Source of the DNA: Planctomycetota bacterium
GTDB lineage: Bacteria; Planctomycetota; Planctomycetia; Gemmatales; Gemmataceae
NCBI GenBank assembly: GCA_016195405.1
Contig: JACPZP010000173.1
Span: 1 to 34,276 of the forward strand
Length of the DNA stretch: 34,276 bases
Direction: 5' to 3'
A program made the position numbers and the translations under genes. Below are positions 7,238-14,247 of this stretch, piece after piece; position 1 is the stretch's first letter; every line of letters starts with the position of its first letter. The notes under the pieces are model-generated. The model made no database searches. It had not been told where the DNA came from and was given only the letters and a program-made list of their open reading frames with translations.

Positions 7238-8319
7238 TTGCTAGCTTTTTCCTTGGGCTGATCGCCAAGCTTCAGCTTCACGGTGAGAAGTCGGTTGACG
7301 CGCTGAATCTCCAGCGTGACTTCCTGACCGGGGCCGACCTGGCGCATCACGTCGCGGAAGAGGCGGATGCTTGGGACCAGCTCGCCGTCGAGATAGACAA
7401 CGAGGTCGTCGGGGCGGAGGCCGGCTTGAGCGGCGGGAGAGCCGGGCATGATCTCTTCGACGTAGGGCGGCGTCGCGCCGACGGCGTTGGCCACCAGGAT
7501 GATGCCGTGATAGCCGCCTTTGTCCTTCTTGGCTTTGTTCGGGTCGCTTTGGCGGTACTTCCCTTCAATCGATTCCTTGACGAAGGCGGCCATGTCGATC
7601 TTGACGGTCTTGCCTTCCTCGCGCTGGATGTCGGCTTTCGCCTGGATCGGGATGGCGTAGTTGATCCAGGTGTCGGTCTGGGTGCTCTTGAGTTCGCGGC
7701 CCAAGACGCCCAATAATTCGCCTTTGCGGTTGGTGACTGGGCCGCCGGCAGCGCCGGGATTGCATACGATGCCGTCGATGAAATACACCTCGCCGCTAAA
7801 GGCCGCGTCGAAGACGCCGCGCCGGCCACGCAGCTCGGCCATCGCGGCGACGACGCCCCGCTGCACCGTCATCGGCTCATCTCTGGTCGCGATGTGGAAG
7901 CAATTGCTGAAGGCGAGCAGCCAATCGCCCACTTCGGCCATGGGCTGCGCCGCCGACTTGGCGAAATCGAAATGCGGCAGCGAATCCACCTCGTCGTCGA
8001 TCTTGCAAACGGCCACGTCCAGCTCCGGCTCGCGGAAGAGGACCTTAGCATGATAGAACCGGCCGTCGTAGAGATGCACGCGCAGATCGGTGCTGGAGAG
8101 GATGTGGTTATTGCAAGTGAGAATATGCCCTTTCGGCGAGATCAGGATTCCCGAGCCGTAAGAAGGCAACCCCTTGAAGCCGCCCGCGCCAAAGAGCTTG
8201 ACGACCTTGCGGTTCACCTCCTCGGCGACGGAGGTGAAAGGTTGCTGGGCGGGCGCGGTGGGCGCAATTACCAGCAGGAGGCACCCAATGCCGAAGAGTT
8301 TATGTGTGCGGATTTCCAT
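7234..8319 (-). CDS. Secreted HtrA-like protein with PDZ domain, catalytic serine replaced
   Basis: 361 aa with a signal peptide (hydrophobic GIGCLLLVIAP, cleavage near APAQQ). The trypsin fold spans about 28-230. His72 in ILTCNNHIL and Asp101 in PELDVAVCKID are retained, but the serine motif reads NPGAAGGP (187-194) and not NPGNSGGP, so the nucleophile is Ala191. A single PDZ domain lies at about 268-350 (GSPAAQAGLRPDDLVVYLDG). It should bind but not cut protein substrates. It begins 23 bases after the stop of the active HtrA gene and overlaps the start of the next gene. Ala at Ser is the classical laboratory trap mutation of such proteases; here it is natural. Confidence 0.9.
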   Translation of the reverse strand: MEIRTHKLFGIGCLLLVIAPTAPAQQPFTSVAEEVNRKVVKLFGAGGFKGLPSYGSGILISPKGHILTCNNHILSSTDLRVHLYDGRFYHAKVLFREPELDVAVCKIDDEVDSLPHFDFAKSAAQPMAEVGDWLLAFSNCFHIATRDEPMTVQRGVVAAMAELRGRRGVFDAAFSGEVYFIDGIVCNPGAAGGPVTNRKGELLGVLGRELKSTQTDTWINYAIPIQAKADIQREEGKTVKIDMAAFVKESIEGKYRQSDPNKAKKDKGGYHGIILVANAVGATPPYVEEIMPGSPAAQAGLRPDDLVVYLDGELVPSIRLFRDVMRQVGPGQEVTLEIQRVNRLLTVKLKLGDQPKEKASK

Positions 8320-8342
8320 AGGTGACCAAAGTGTGGCCGAAT

Positions 8343-10229
8343 TTACTTCGGCGCTCCTTGCAGGTTGAAGCTCGTAAAGTTGAAGGTGCCGTAATGGCCG
8401 TCGCCGTACATCACCTGCAGGCGATGCGGCAACAGGCGGCCATCGACCGGGCGATAGTCGGACAGATAGACCTCGCAGGGATCCTCATTCTCTTCCAAGC
8501 GAACCTCGAAGCCGACGAGCTTGGAATCGGTGCGATCGAAGAACCACTTCACCAGGTATGGGCCAAGCTTCGAATTCGCGACCTCGCAGTCGACCCGGAG
8601 CGAGCCGAGGTTGGGCATCGTTTTGCCGTCCTGCGGCGGCGGATAGAACGGCTCGTAGCCGCCATAGACGAAGTCCTTGCCGAAGCCTTTGTCGCCCTGC
8701 GTCATGAGGCGATGATAGAGGTAAAGGGCAGACAACAGGCCGCCGCTCGTCTCCGGCAATTTCAAGACGCCCGGTTCCTGCTTTTCCTTGAACGGCTCCA
8801 AGAAATACGGAAACTCGTCGATTCGGAGCTTCACAATCGGCTTCGTGCCCTTGCCATCCTCGGCTTTCTCGTCGACGATCTCGATGCGGGCCTTGCTCTC
8901 GGTGCGCAGCTTTTTGAGGCGGATCGTGCCGTCGAGCATCCAGTTACCGTCAACGGCGGTAAAGTCACCGTGTTGCTTGAAGCCGGCCATCAGCCGTTCG
9001 CGCTCGAGTTTGTTGAAGTAAAAGTTGGCGAAGCCCGGTTTGGCTTCGAAGAATTTGGCCGCCGGAGAGGGCGGACCTTTTGGCATTGGCCCCTGCGGAA
9101 ACGGGCCTTTGGGAATCGGAATGGGCTTGCCGTCCTTGCCCGGCTTCTCTTTACTCGGCTTGTCTTTATCTTTGTACGGGTTGTCCTTGGGCGGTGCGCC
9201 GTCCTTGGGTTGGGTGGGATCGTCGATCACTTTGCGCTGCGCGCCCATAAGGCGGACCAAGATTTCCTTGCGCGTTTGCTCGTGCCGGTAGACGACGGGC
9301 ATCCGCCAACCGCGTGGGTAGATGCCGAGCACGTTTTTGTAATGATTGACGCTGGAAATGTGCCGGCCCGCGAAGGAAACCAACTCGTCCTCCAATTGCA
9401 GGCCGCGGCGGGCGACGTCGGAATCCTCCAGGATCGACGTTACGAACATCTTGCCCAGGCCGGTCTTCTGCGTTTCGCTGGCGATCAAGGCGCCCAAGCT
9501 GGCGTGGTCGGAATCGAGGCCGCCCTTCAAATGGCCCATGAAATTCTTGATCTGGTTGATCGAGATCGCGTAGCCCACGCCCGAGTTGATCCGCCCGCGC
9601 TTGTCGAAGGAGCCGCGGCCGTTGATGCCGATCAATTCGCCCTTCATGTTGAAAAGCGGCCCGCCGGAATTGCCGGGGTTGATCGAGGCATCGACCTGGA
9701 TGCAGTCGGTGTATTCGAGGAGCGTGCCTTCGGGATATTGGTAGCGGTGGACGCCGCTCACCAGACCGAAGGTGATGGTCGGCGTGAAGTCGGTGGCGAG
9801 CAAGAACGGATTGCCCATGGCCAAGGACCAATCGCCTTCGCGGACCAGGTCGGAGTCGCCCATGACGGCGAAGGGGAACTTCGCGCCTTCCTTTTTGGGC
9901 AAGAGCTTGATGAGGGCGACGTCGCCGACTTTGTCGAGCCCAACCAAAACCGCGTCGTAGAACACGCCGTCGGGCAGGCCGCATTGCATGGTGGGGCCGG
10001 TCGGCTGGACGACGTGGAAGTTGGTGAGCGCGTAGCCGTCGTCGCTGATCAAGACGCCGGTGCCGCCGCCCTGGCCGCCGCGCGCGAAAATGGCGACCAC
10101 CGACGGCTTCACCTTTTGCACGACGGCGATGCGCTCTTTCTCGGTCAAACCTGGGCCGGGCTGTGCGGAAGCGGTCGCTGCGACCAGGCTGCCTAAGAAA
10201 AGAGACAAAAGAGCGTATCGTTTTCGCAT
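8343..10229 (-). CDS. Secreted HtrA/DegP-type serine protease with extra C-terminal domain
   Basis: 628 aa from ATG 10229, chosen because GAGGA lies seven bases upstream and a signal peptide starts directly there (MRKRYALLSLFLGSLVAATA). The frame extends 14 codons further without support. The S1C triad is complete: His72 in ALTNFHVV, Asp103 in VGDVALIKL, Ser188 in NPGNSGGP. A PDZ-like domain spans about 240-325. A Pro/Lys/Asp-rich linker (335-390) leads to a C-terminal domain of about 240 residues with no family I recognise. This is the only catalytically complete member of the three HtrA-like proteins in the unit, and it is transcribed first. A 270-base AT-rich gap upstream probably carries the unit's promoter. 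Confidence 0.92.
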   Translation of the reverse strand: MRKRYALLSLFLGSLVAATASAQPGPGLTEKERIAVVQKVKPSVVAIFARGGQGGGTGVLISDDGYALTNFHVVQPTGPTMQCGLPDGVFYDAVLVGLDKVGDVALIKLLPKKEGAKFPFAVMGDSDLVREGDWSLAMGNPFLLATDFTPTITFGLVSGVHRYQYPEGTLLEYTDCIQVDASINPGNSGGPLFNMKGELIGINGRGSFDKRGRINSGVGYAISINQIKNFMGHLKGGLDSDHASLGALIASETQKTGLGKMFVTSILEDSDVARRGLQLEDELVSFAGRHISSVNHYKNVLGIYPRGWRMPVVYRHEQTRKEILVRLMGAQRKVIDDPTQPKDGAPPKDNPYKDKDKPSKEKPGKDGKPIPIPKGPFPQGPMPKGPPSPAAKFFEAKPGFANFYFNKLERERLMAGFKQHGDFTAVDGNWMLDGTIRLKKLRTESKARIEIVDEKAEDGKGTKPIVKLRIDEFPYFLEPFKEKQEPGVLKLPETSGGLLSALYLYHRLMTQGDKGFGKDFVYGGYEPFYPPPQDGKTMPNLGSLRVDCEVANSKLGPYLVKWFFDRTDSKLVGFEVRLEENEDPCEVYLSDYRPVDGRLLPHRLQVMYGDGHYGTFNFTSFNLQGAPK

Positions 10230-10499
10230 TTTCCAGTCCTCACTCGCACCGAAAGCTAATCGAGGAACCATCCCCGTTTGAGATTGCTTCAGGGATCAAT
10301 AAATCAATTTTCTTGGCGCAAAGGGTTGTATGCAAAGACTATCCGAAAATGGTTTCAGCGGGGCGCTGGGACACACATAGCGCTGAATGAATTTCGGATT
10401 ATGAGACATAACCTATTGCTATTTAACAACTTAATTCTATCGCCCGCTATTTGTTTCCTCTGAGAGACAACCTGAGCGATGGTATTCTCGTTTTGGCTT
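10230..10499. other. AT-rich intergenic region before the HtrA unit
   Basis: This 270-base stretch is clearly more AT-rich than the surrounding genes. It lacks the repeat elements found at the junctions further upstream in the train. It is the natural place for a terminator of the NPCBM gene and a promoter of the HtrA unit. I could not find a -35/-10 pair with good spacing or a hairpin followed by T residues. The ribosome binding site GAGGA of the HtrA gene is at 10237-10241 on the minus strand. Confidence 0.4.
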
Positions 10500-11675
10500 T
10501 TATTGGCTTACGCGGGCTTCCGCCAAGGTCGCGTGATCGTAAAGATCGAGGAAGTTCTGCGAGCTGACGACGATGCGCAGCACCTGCACGTCCTTGACGT
10601 TCAAATTGACGGGCTGAGGCGCCTTGGCGCTGACGACCTCGGAAAAGCGCTTTTCGCCGTCGCAGAAGATCGTCACGAGCGCCTTGCTTTCCGCGCCCGT
10701 GCGGGCGTCGACGCCCAAGAGCGCCGTGAATTCCTTGTATTTGCCGGCCAAGTTGTACTCCAACTCCGTGTGGCTATGGATCGACAGACCCTTGGCGTAC
10801 TGCCTTTCCAGAAGGATTGGCTCGCCGTCGAGATTGGCATCCCTCCGGTAGCGCGTGACCAAGCCGATGCCCGATTTCTCGACGACCTTGGCGGGTTCAA
10901 TGTCCGAAAGGAACGTGAGCTTGCCCAGGTTGTAGTCGAGCTTGGCGACGGCCGCGGTCGTCAGCGCCACGGTGGCGCCGAAGCAGCTCGTGACCGTCAC
11001 GGTTTCGCCGTCGAAGTTGATTTTCTTGGCCGCCAAAACGTTGCCGTCGACGTCGATGACGCGGAGCTTGGGCGTTTCGGGAGGGAACTCGGTGCGATAG
11101 AAGTACATGCCCTGGAGCTTGTCGAGCTTGAGCGGAATCTGCTTGTCGGCATAGGTGAAGGCGATAGTGCTTTCGCCCACGTCAACCTCGCCCAGCGTGC
11201 CGTCGAGCGTGTTGAGGTCGGGCCCTTTCAAGATGAAGATGCGGTCGCGCTTGAGGCCGGCGCCCAGGCCGCCGAACTGGTCCCATTGCTTCTTGATGCG
11301 CGCGTTGCCGGCGTCGTGCAGAATCGAGATCACGTAGCTCAAGGGCAGCTGAAACGCGGCGCCCGAAGTCAGCGTCAACTCGACCTCCTTGCCTTTGAAA
11401 GCAACGCCCTTGCACTGCAGCACCGTGTCGTCCAAAAGGCGGATCGCCGAGTATTTCTCGTTGCCTGAGGGCGGCTTGGCCTGGCGCAGATCGACGGCCA
11501 GCACCTGGGCAAGCGGCGTCTTGACTTCGCCGGCGTCGGTCTTGACGGTGATGTCGGATTCGGTGATCGCCGTTACGGTGCCGGCGATGGACTTGCCGGT
11601 CAGCGTTTTGACTTCGTCGGCAAGGGTAAGCGGGGCAAAAAGTGCTAGAACGCAACCCAGTAGCGCACACCGCAT
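10500..11675 (-). CDS. Secreted NPCBM-domain protein
   Basis: 391 aa from ATG 11675, chosen because a signal peptide begins there (MRCALLGCVLALFAPLTLAD); the frame extends 12 codons to an ATG at 11711. The first part has short beta repeats (LTGKSIAGTVTAITESDITV, later LLDDTVLQCKGVAFKGKEVEL) of the SH3/LSm-like kind seen in planctomycete secreted proteins. The last ~100 residues form an NPCBM/NEW2-type galactose-binding-like domain: KGLSIHSHTELEYNLAGKYK, LGVDARTG, VTIFCDGEKRFSE and a final VVSSQNFLDLYDHATLAEARV. NPCBM domains usually bind carbohydrate or are attached to glycosidases, but no catalytic domain is present. It is the last gene of the long train, about 207 bases after the paralogue pair. 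Confidence 0.85.
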   Translation of the reverse strand: MRCALLGCVLALFAPLTLADEVKTLTGKSIAGTVTAITESDITVKTDAGEVKTPLAQVLAVDLRQAKPPSGNEKYSAIRLLDDTVLQCKGVAFKGKEVELTLTSGAAFQLPLSYVISILHDAGNARIKKQWDQFGGLGAGLKRDRIFILKGPDLNTLDGTLGEVDVGESTIAFTYADKQIPLKLDKLQGMYFYRTEFPPETPKLRVIDVDGNVLAAKKINFDGETVTVTSCFGATVALTTAAVAKLDYNLGKLTFLSDIEPAKVVEKSGIGLVTRYRRDANLDGEPILLERQYAKGLSIHSHTELEYNLAGKYKEFTALLGVDARTGAESKALVTIFCDGEKRFSEVVSAKAPQPVNLNVKDVQVLRIVVSSQNFLDLYDHATLAEARVSQ

Positions 11676-11772
11676 TGTCCATCCACCATGAAAAACGGGC
11701 CGTGACCACATGGGTCACAGTGGCCACGGCCCTGGGATTCACATTTATCGAATCATCATCCCGTGGAGCATC

Positions 11773-11861
11773 TCGTTTAGCCGCGAGCCTGCGGCGAGCG
11801 CGGGCTGGATGCTATCACTGACAGGATCCCGTTCACTCTCGCCGTTGGCTCGCGGCTAAAC
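11773..11861. repeat. Inverted repeat element, family R1, doublet
   Basis: The left arm (11773-11803) is the reverse complement of the R1 core with two changes. The right arm (11838-11861) matches the core over 24 bases. The two arms face each other around a 34-base spacer. The element lies between the second paralogue gene (true stop 11882-11884) and the NPCBM gene. Confidence 0.85.
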
Positions 11862-11881
11862 AACTCGTGCAGAAACCGCAT

Positions 11882-12955
11882 CTAGCGCTTCGTGCCGGCT
11901 TGGGCGAGGTTGCGGAAGTAATTCTCGATGGCCTCGCGATGGCGGGCGGACATGCCCTGAGTCAGTTCCTGCAGGGCTTGCTGCCTTTCACGCGGGGGCA
12001 TGCGGCCCCATTGATCCACGAGCTTCTTGATTTTCACAGTGTCTACGGTACCCTTGCCACCTTGATTAACGATGCCACTTTCGGTTGCAGGGTTGGACGG
12101 ATTGTTACCACGCGGCGGACCGTCGCTGTCGCTGCCGTCCGGGCAGCCGTCGCCGTTGGGTCAGGACCCGCCTGGCTTGCGGTTCTTTTTGGCCTTGTTC
12201 TCCAACTCGCGAATCAGCTCGTCGAGCCGGGCGATCACTTCCTTCTGTATCTTCTGCGTGTGCGGGCCGCCGCGGGCCAAGTCGAGCCGCCGCTCAATGT
12301 TTTCCATCTTGCGGGCGATCGAGGCCAGGTCTTTGTCCTTCCACGCCTGCATATCCAAGAGCATCAAAGCGGACACTGTCTTGTATCGCTCCGGTGAAGT
12401 GGCGGCGTCTTCCAGGAGCCGCACGATCGTCTTGGTCGCCTCGCCCTTGTTGAGCAAAGCATGCTCGGCCACCGCGCGATGGAACAGATATGCCGCCGGA
12501 TCGACGACGTTCTCGGGCCTGACTGTTTTCAAAACGTCGAGCGCTTCTTCGTGAATGCGGCGATTGGACAAGGCGCGGGCATACGCCAAACCCAGGTTGG
12601 CGCGGTAGAAGGCTGAGGCTTTGTCGCTCTTCAAGATGTCGGGGACCTTGGTCGGCGCGGGGATGGCCGGGTCGCGGGCGTCCGCCAATAGCTTGGCCGC
12701 GGCTGGGTCGGCCATCACGATCGTCTCGGTCACGCGGTCGAGCACCGTGTTGTCGTTCTTCTTCCAGATCGACTCAAAGCGCTCGCGGGTGACGGCGTCG
12801 GTCTTGCCGATCTCCCCGATCCAGGCGAGAGCCTTGGCCCGGGCCGCCTCGGCGCTTAAAGGCTCCAGCGCCCCGAAGTTGAGCGTCTTGTCCTGTGCGA
12901 TCGCGCCGCTTCCCGTAAGAAGCAGTGCGAAGACAGGAATCCAAATTCGCTTCAC
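11882..12955 (-). pseudogene. Secreted helical protein, tandem paralogue, interrupted by an in-frame TGA
   Basis: The start is GTG 12955 (VKRIWIPVFALLLTGSGAIA, signal peptide), with AAGGGGGAT just upstream. The longer frame to 13006 is encoded by a repeat and is not real. The first 264 codons match the next upstream gene closely (e.g. FGALEPLS.EAARAKALAW, NDNTVLDRVTETIVMADPAA, LDLARGGPHTQK). At 12163-12161 a TGA follows KNRKPGGS. The same frame then stays open for 92 codons to TAG 11884-11882, and those codons still match the paralogue's end (KKLVDQWGRMPPRERQQ, QGMSARHREAIENYFRNLAQ). This is either a recent nonsense mutation, read-through, or a sequence error. Read through, the protein would be 357 aa. 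Function is unknown; it is probably a periplasmic helical-repeat protein. Confidence 0.8.
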
Positions 12956-12971
12956 GGTGATCCCCCTTCTT

Positions 12972-13045
12972 GTGTAGGTCAGGATTTCCATCCTGACGGG
13001 GTTCATTGCTACGTCGAATGTCAGGATGGAAATCCTGACCTACAC
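12972..13045. repeat. REP doublet (REPIN-like), family R2
   Basis: The arms 12972-12997 and 13020-13045 are perfect reverse complements over 26 bases with a 22-base spacer. Each arm is itself a hairpin: GTAG at 12974-12977, then GTCAGGAT / TTCC / ATCCTGAC, mirrored by a second hairpin and CTAC at 13040-13043. It sits five bases after the stop of one paralogue and 16 bases before the start of the other. Confidence 0.95.
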
Positions 13046-13050
13046 GAATT

Positions 13051-14157
13051 CTACCGTTTATTTCCGGCCAATGCCAGGTTGCGGAAGTAATTCTCGATGG
13101 CTTCGCGGTGGCGGCCGGACATGCCCTGGGTCAATTCCTGGAGGGCTGCTTCTCGTGCACGCGGCGGCATGCGGCCCCATTGGTCCACTAGCTTCTTGAT
13201 ATTCTTGACCTGCTCCACGTTCCCACTGCCGCCCGGTCCGCCGAGTTGGCTATCTTGCATGGGGTTGGTGGGCCGATTGCCGGGCTTGCCTTTGCCGTTC
13301 CCATCGGTGTCGCCGTCGGGACATTCGCCATCGTTGCCATCGCCGTCGCCGCCGGGCTTTTTCTTTCTGTTGGCCTTATTTTCCAGCTCCTTGATGAGTT
13401 CATCGAGCCGGGCGATCACTTCCTTCTGCAACTTTTGCGTGTGCGGACCGCCGCGGGCCAGGTCCAAGCGCCGTTCGATGTTCTCCATCGTCCGGGCGAT
13501 CGAGTTGAGGTCCTTCACCTTCCACGCCTGCATATCCAGGAGCATCAAGGCACCAACCGTCTTGTAGCGCTCCGGCGAACTGGCCGCGTCTTCCAAGAGC
13601 CTGATGATCGTTTTGGTCGCCTCACCCTTATTGAGGAGGGCATGCTCGGCTACCGCGCGATGGAACAGGTACGCCGCCGGATCGACCACTTGCTCGGCCT
13701 TCACGCTCTTGATGACTTCGAGCGCTTCCTCGTGCACGCGGCGATTGGACAAGGCGCGGGCGTACGCCAAACCTAGGTTGGCGCGGTAGAAAGCCGACGC
13801 TTTTTCGCTCCTAAGAAGGTCGGGAACCTTAGTCGGCGCCGGGATCGCCGGGTCGCGGGCCTCGGCCAAGAGTTGTGCCGCGGCGGGGTCGGCCATCACG
13901 ATCGTCTCGGTCACGCGGTCGAGCACCGTGTTGTCGTTCTTTCTCCAGATCGCATCGAAACGCTCGCGGGTGACGGCGTCGGTCTTGCCGATCTCCCCGA
14001 GCCAGGCAAGCGCCTTGGCCCGTGCGGCCTCGACGCTTAGGGGTTCCAGCGCCCCGAAGTTGAGCGCCTTATCCTGTGCGGACGCGTTTTGTGCGGACCC
14101 CACATTGCTCCCAATAAGGAGAGCTAACACAATCACGGCCATCACAAATCGCTTCAT
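13051..14157 (-). CDS. Secreted helical protein with Asp/Gly-rich linker, intact tandem paralogue
   Basis: 368 aa; ATG 14157 has GGAG seven bases upstream. A signal peptide (MKRFVMAVIVLALLIGSNVG) precedes a helical region with TPR-like character (about 35-265: LGLAYARALSNRRVHEEAL, AVAEHALLNKGEATKTIIRLLEDA). A linker rich in Asp, Gly and Asn (269-291, DGDGNDGECPDGDTDGNGKG) resembles calcium-binding Asp-rich loops. The C-terminal helical piece (315-360) contains WGRMPPRAREAALQELTQG and HREAIENYFRNLA, a 'PP..RE' motif also seen at the ends of proteins encoded near Bat/MoxR clusters. I know no named family. It lies between the Gly/Lys-rich protein and its damaged copy and arose with it by tandem duplication. 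Confidence 0.85.
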   Translation of the reverse strand: MKRFVMAVIVLALLIGSNVGSAQNASAQDKALNFGALEPLSVEAARAKALAWLGEIGKTDAVTRERFDAIWRKNDNTVLDRVTETIVMADPAAAQLLAEARDPAIPAPTKVPDLLRSEKASAFYRANLGLAYARALSNRRVHEEALEVIKSVKAEQVVDPAAYLFHRAVAEHALLNKGEATKTIIRLLEDAASSPERYKTVGALMLLDMQAWKVKDLNSIARTMENIERRLDLARGGPHTQKLQKEVIARLDELIKELENKANRKKKPGGDGDGNDGECPDGDTDGNGKGKPGNRPTNPMQDSQLGGPGGSGNVEQVKNIKKLVDQWGRMPPRAREAALQELTQGMSGRHREAIENYFRNLALAGNKR

Positions 14158-14179
14158 CTGCTATCTCCGTTTGGTGAGA

Positions 14180-14247
14180 GTAGCCGCAGGCTTCAGCCTG
14201 CGTAATGCGGCCCCTGTCCCCAGCCGCAGGCTAAAGCCTGCGGCTAC
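14180..14247. repeat. REP doublet (REPIN-like), family R3
   Basis: GTAG at 14180-14183 precedes the hairpin CGCAGGCT / TC / AGCCTGCG (14185-14202). The mirror hairpin CGCAGGCT / AA / AGCCTGCG (14225-14242) ends in CTAC at 14244-14247. Read on the minus strand, the GTAG supplies the TAG stop codon of the Gly/Lys-rich protein gene. Confidence 0.95.

Noticed and set aside
8322..10196. 624-aa plus-strand open frame
   Set aside because: It is exactly antisense to the active HtrA gene, which has signal peptide, triad and PDZ. High GC makes long antisense frames; the product shows no motif or ribosome binding site.
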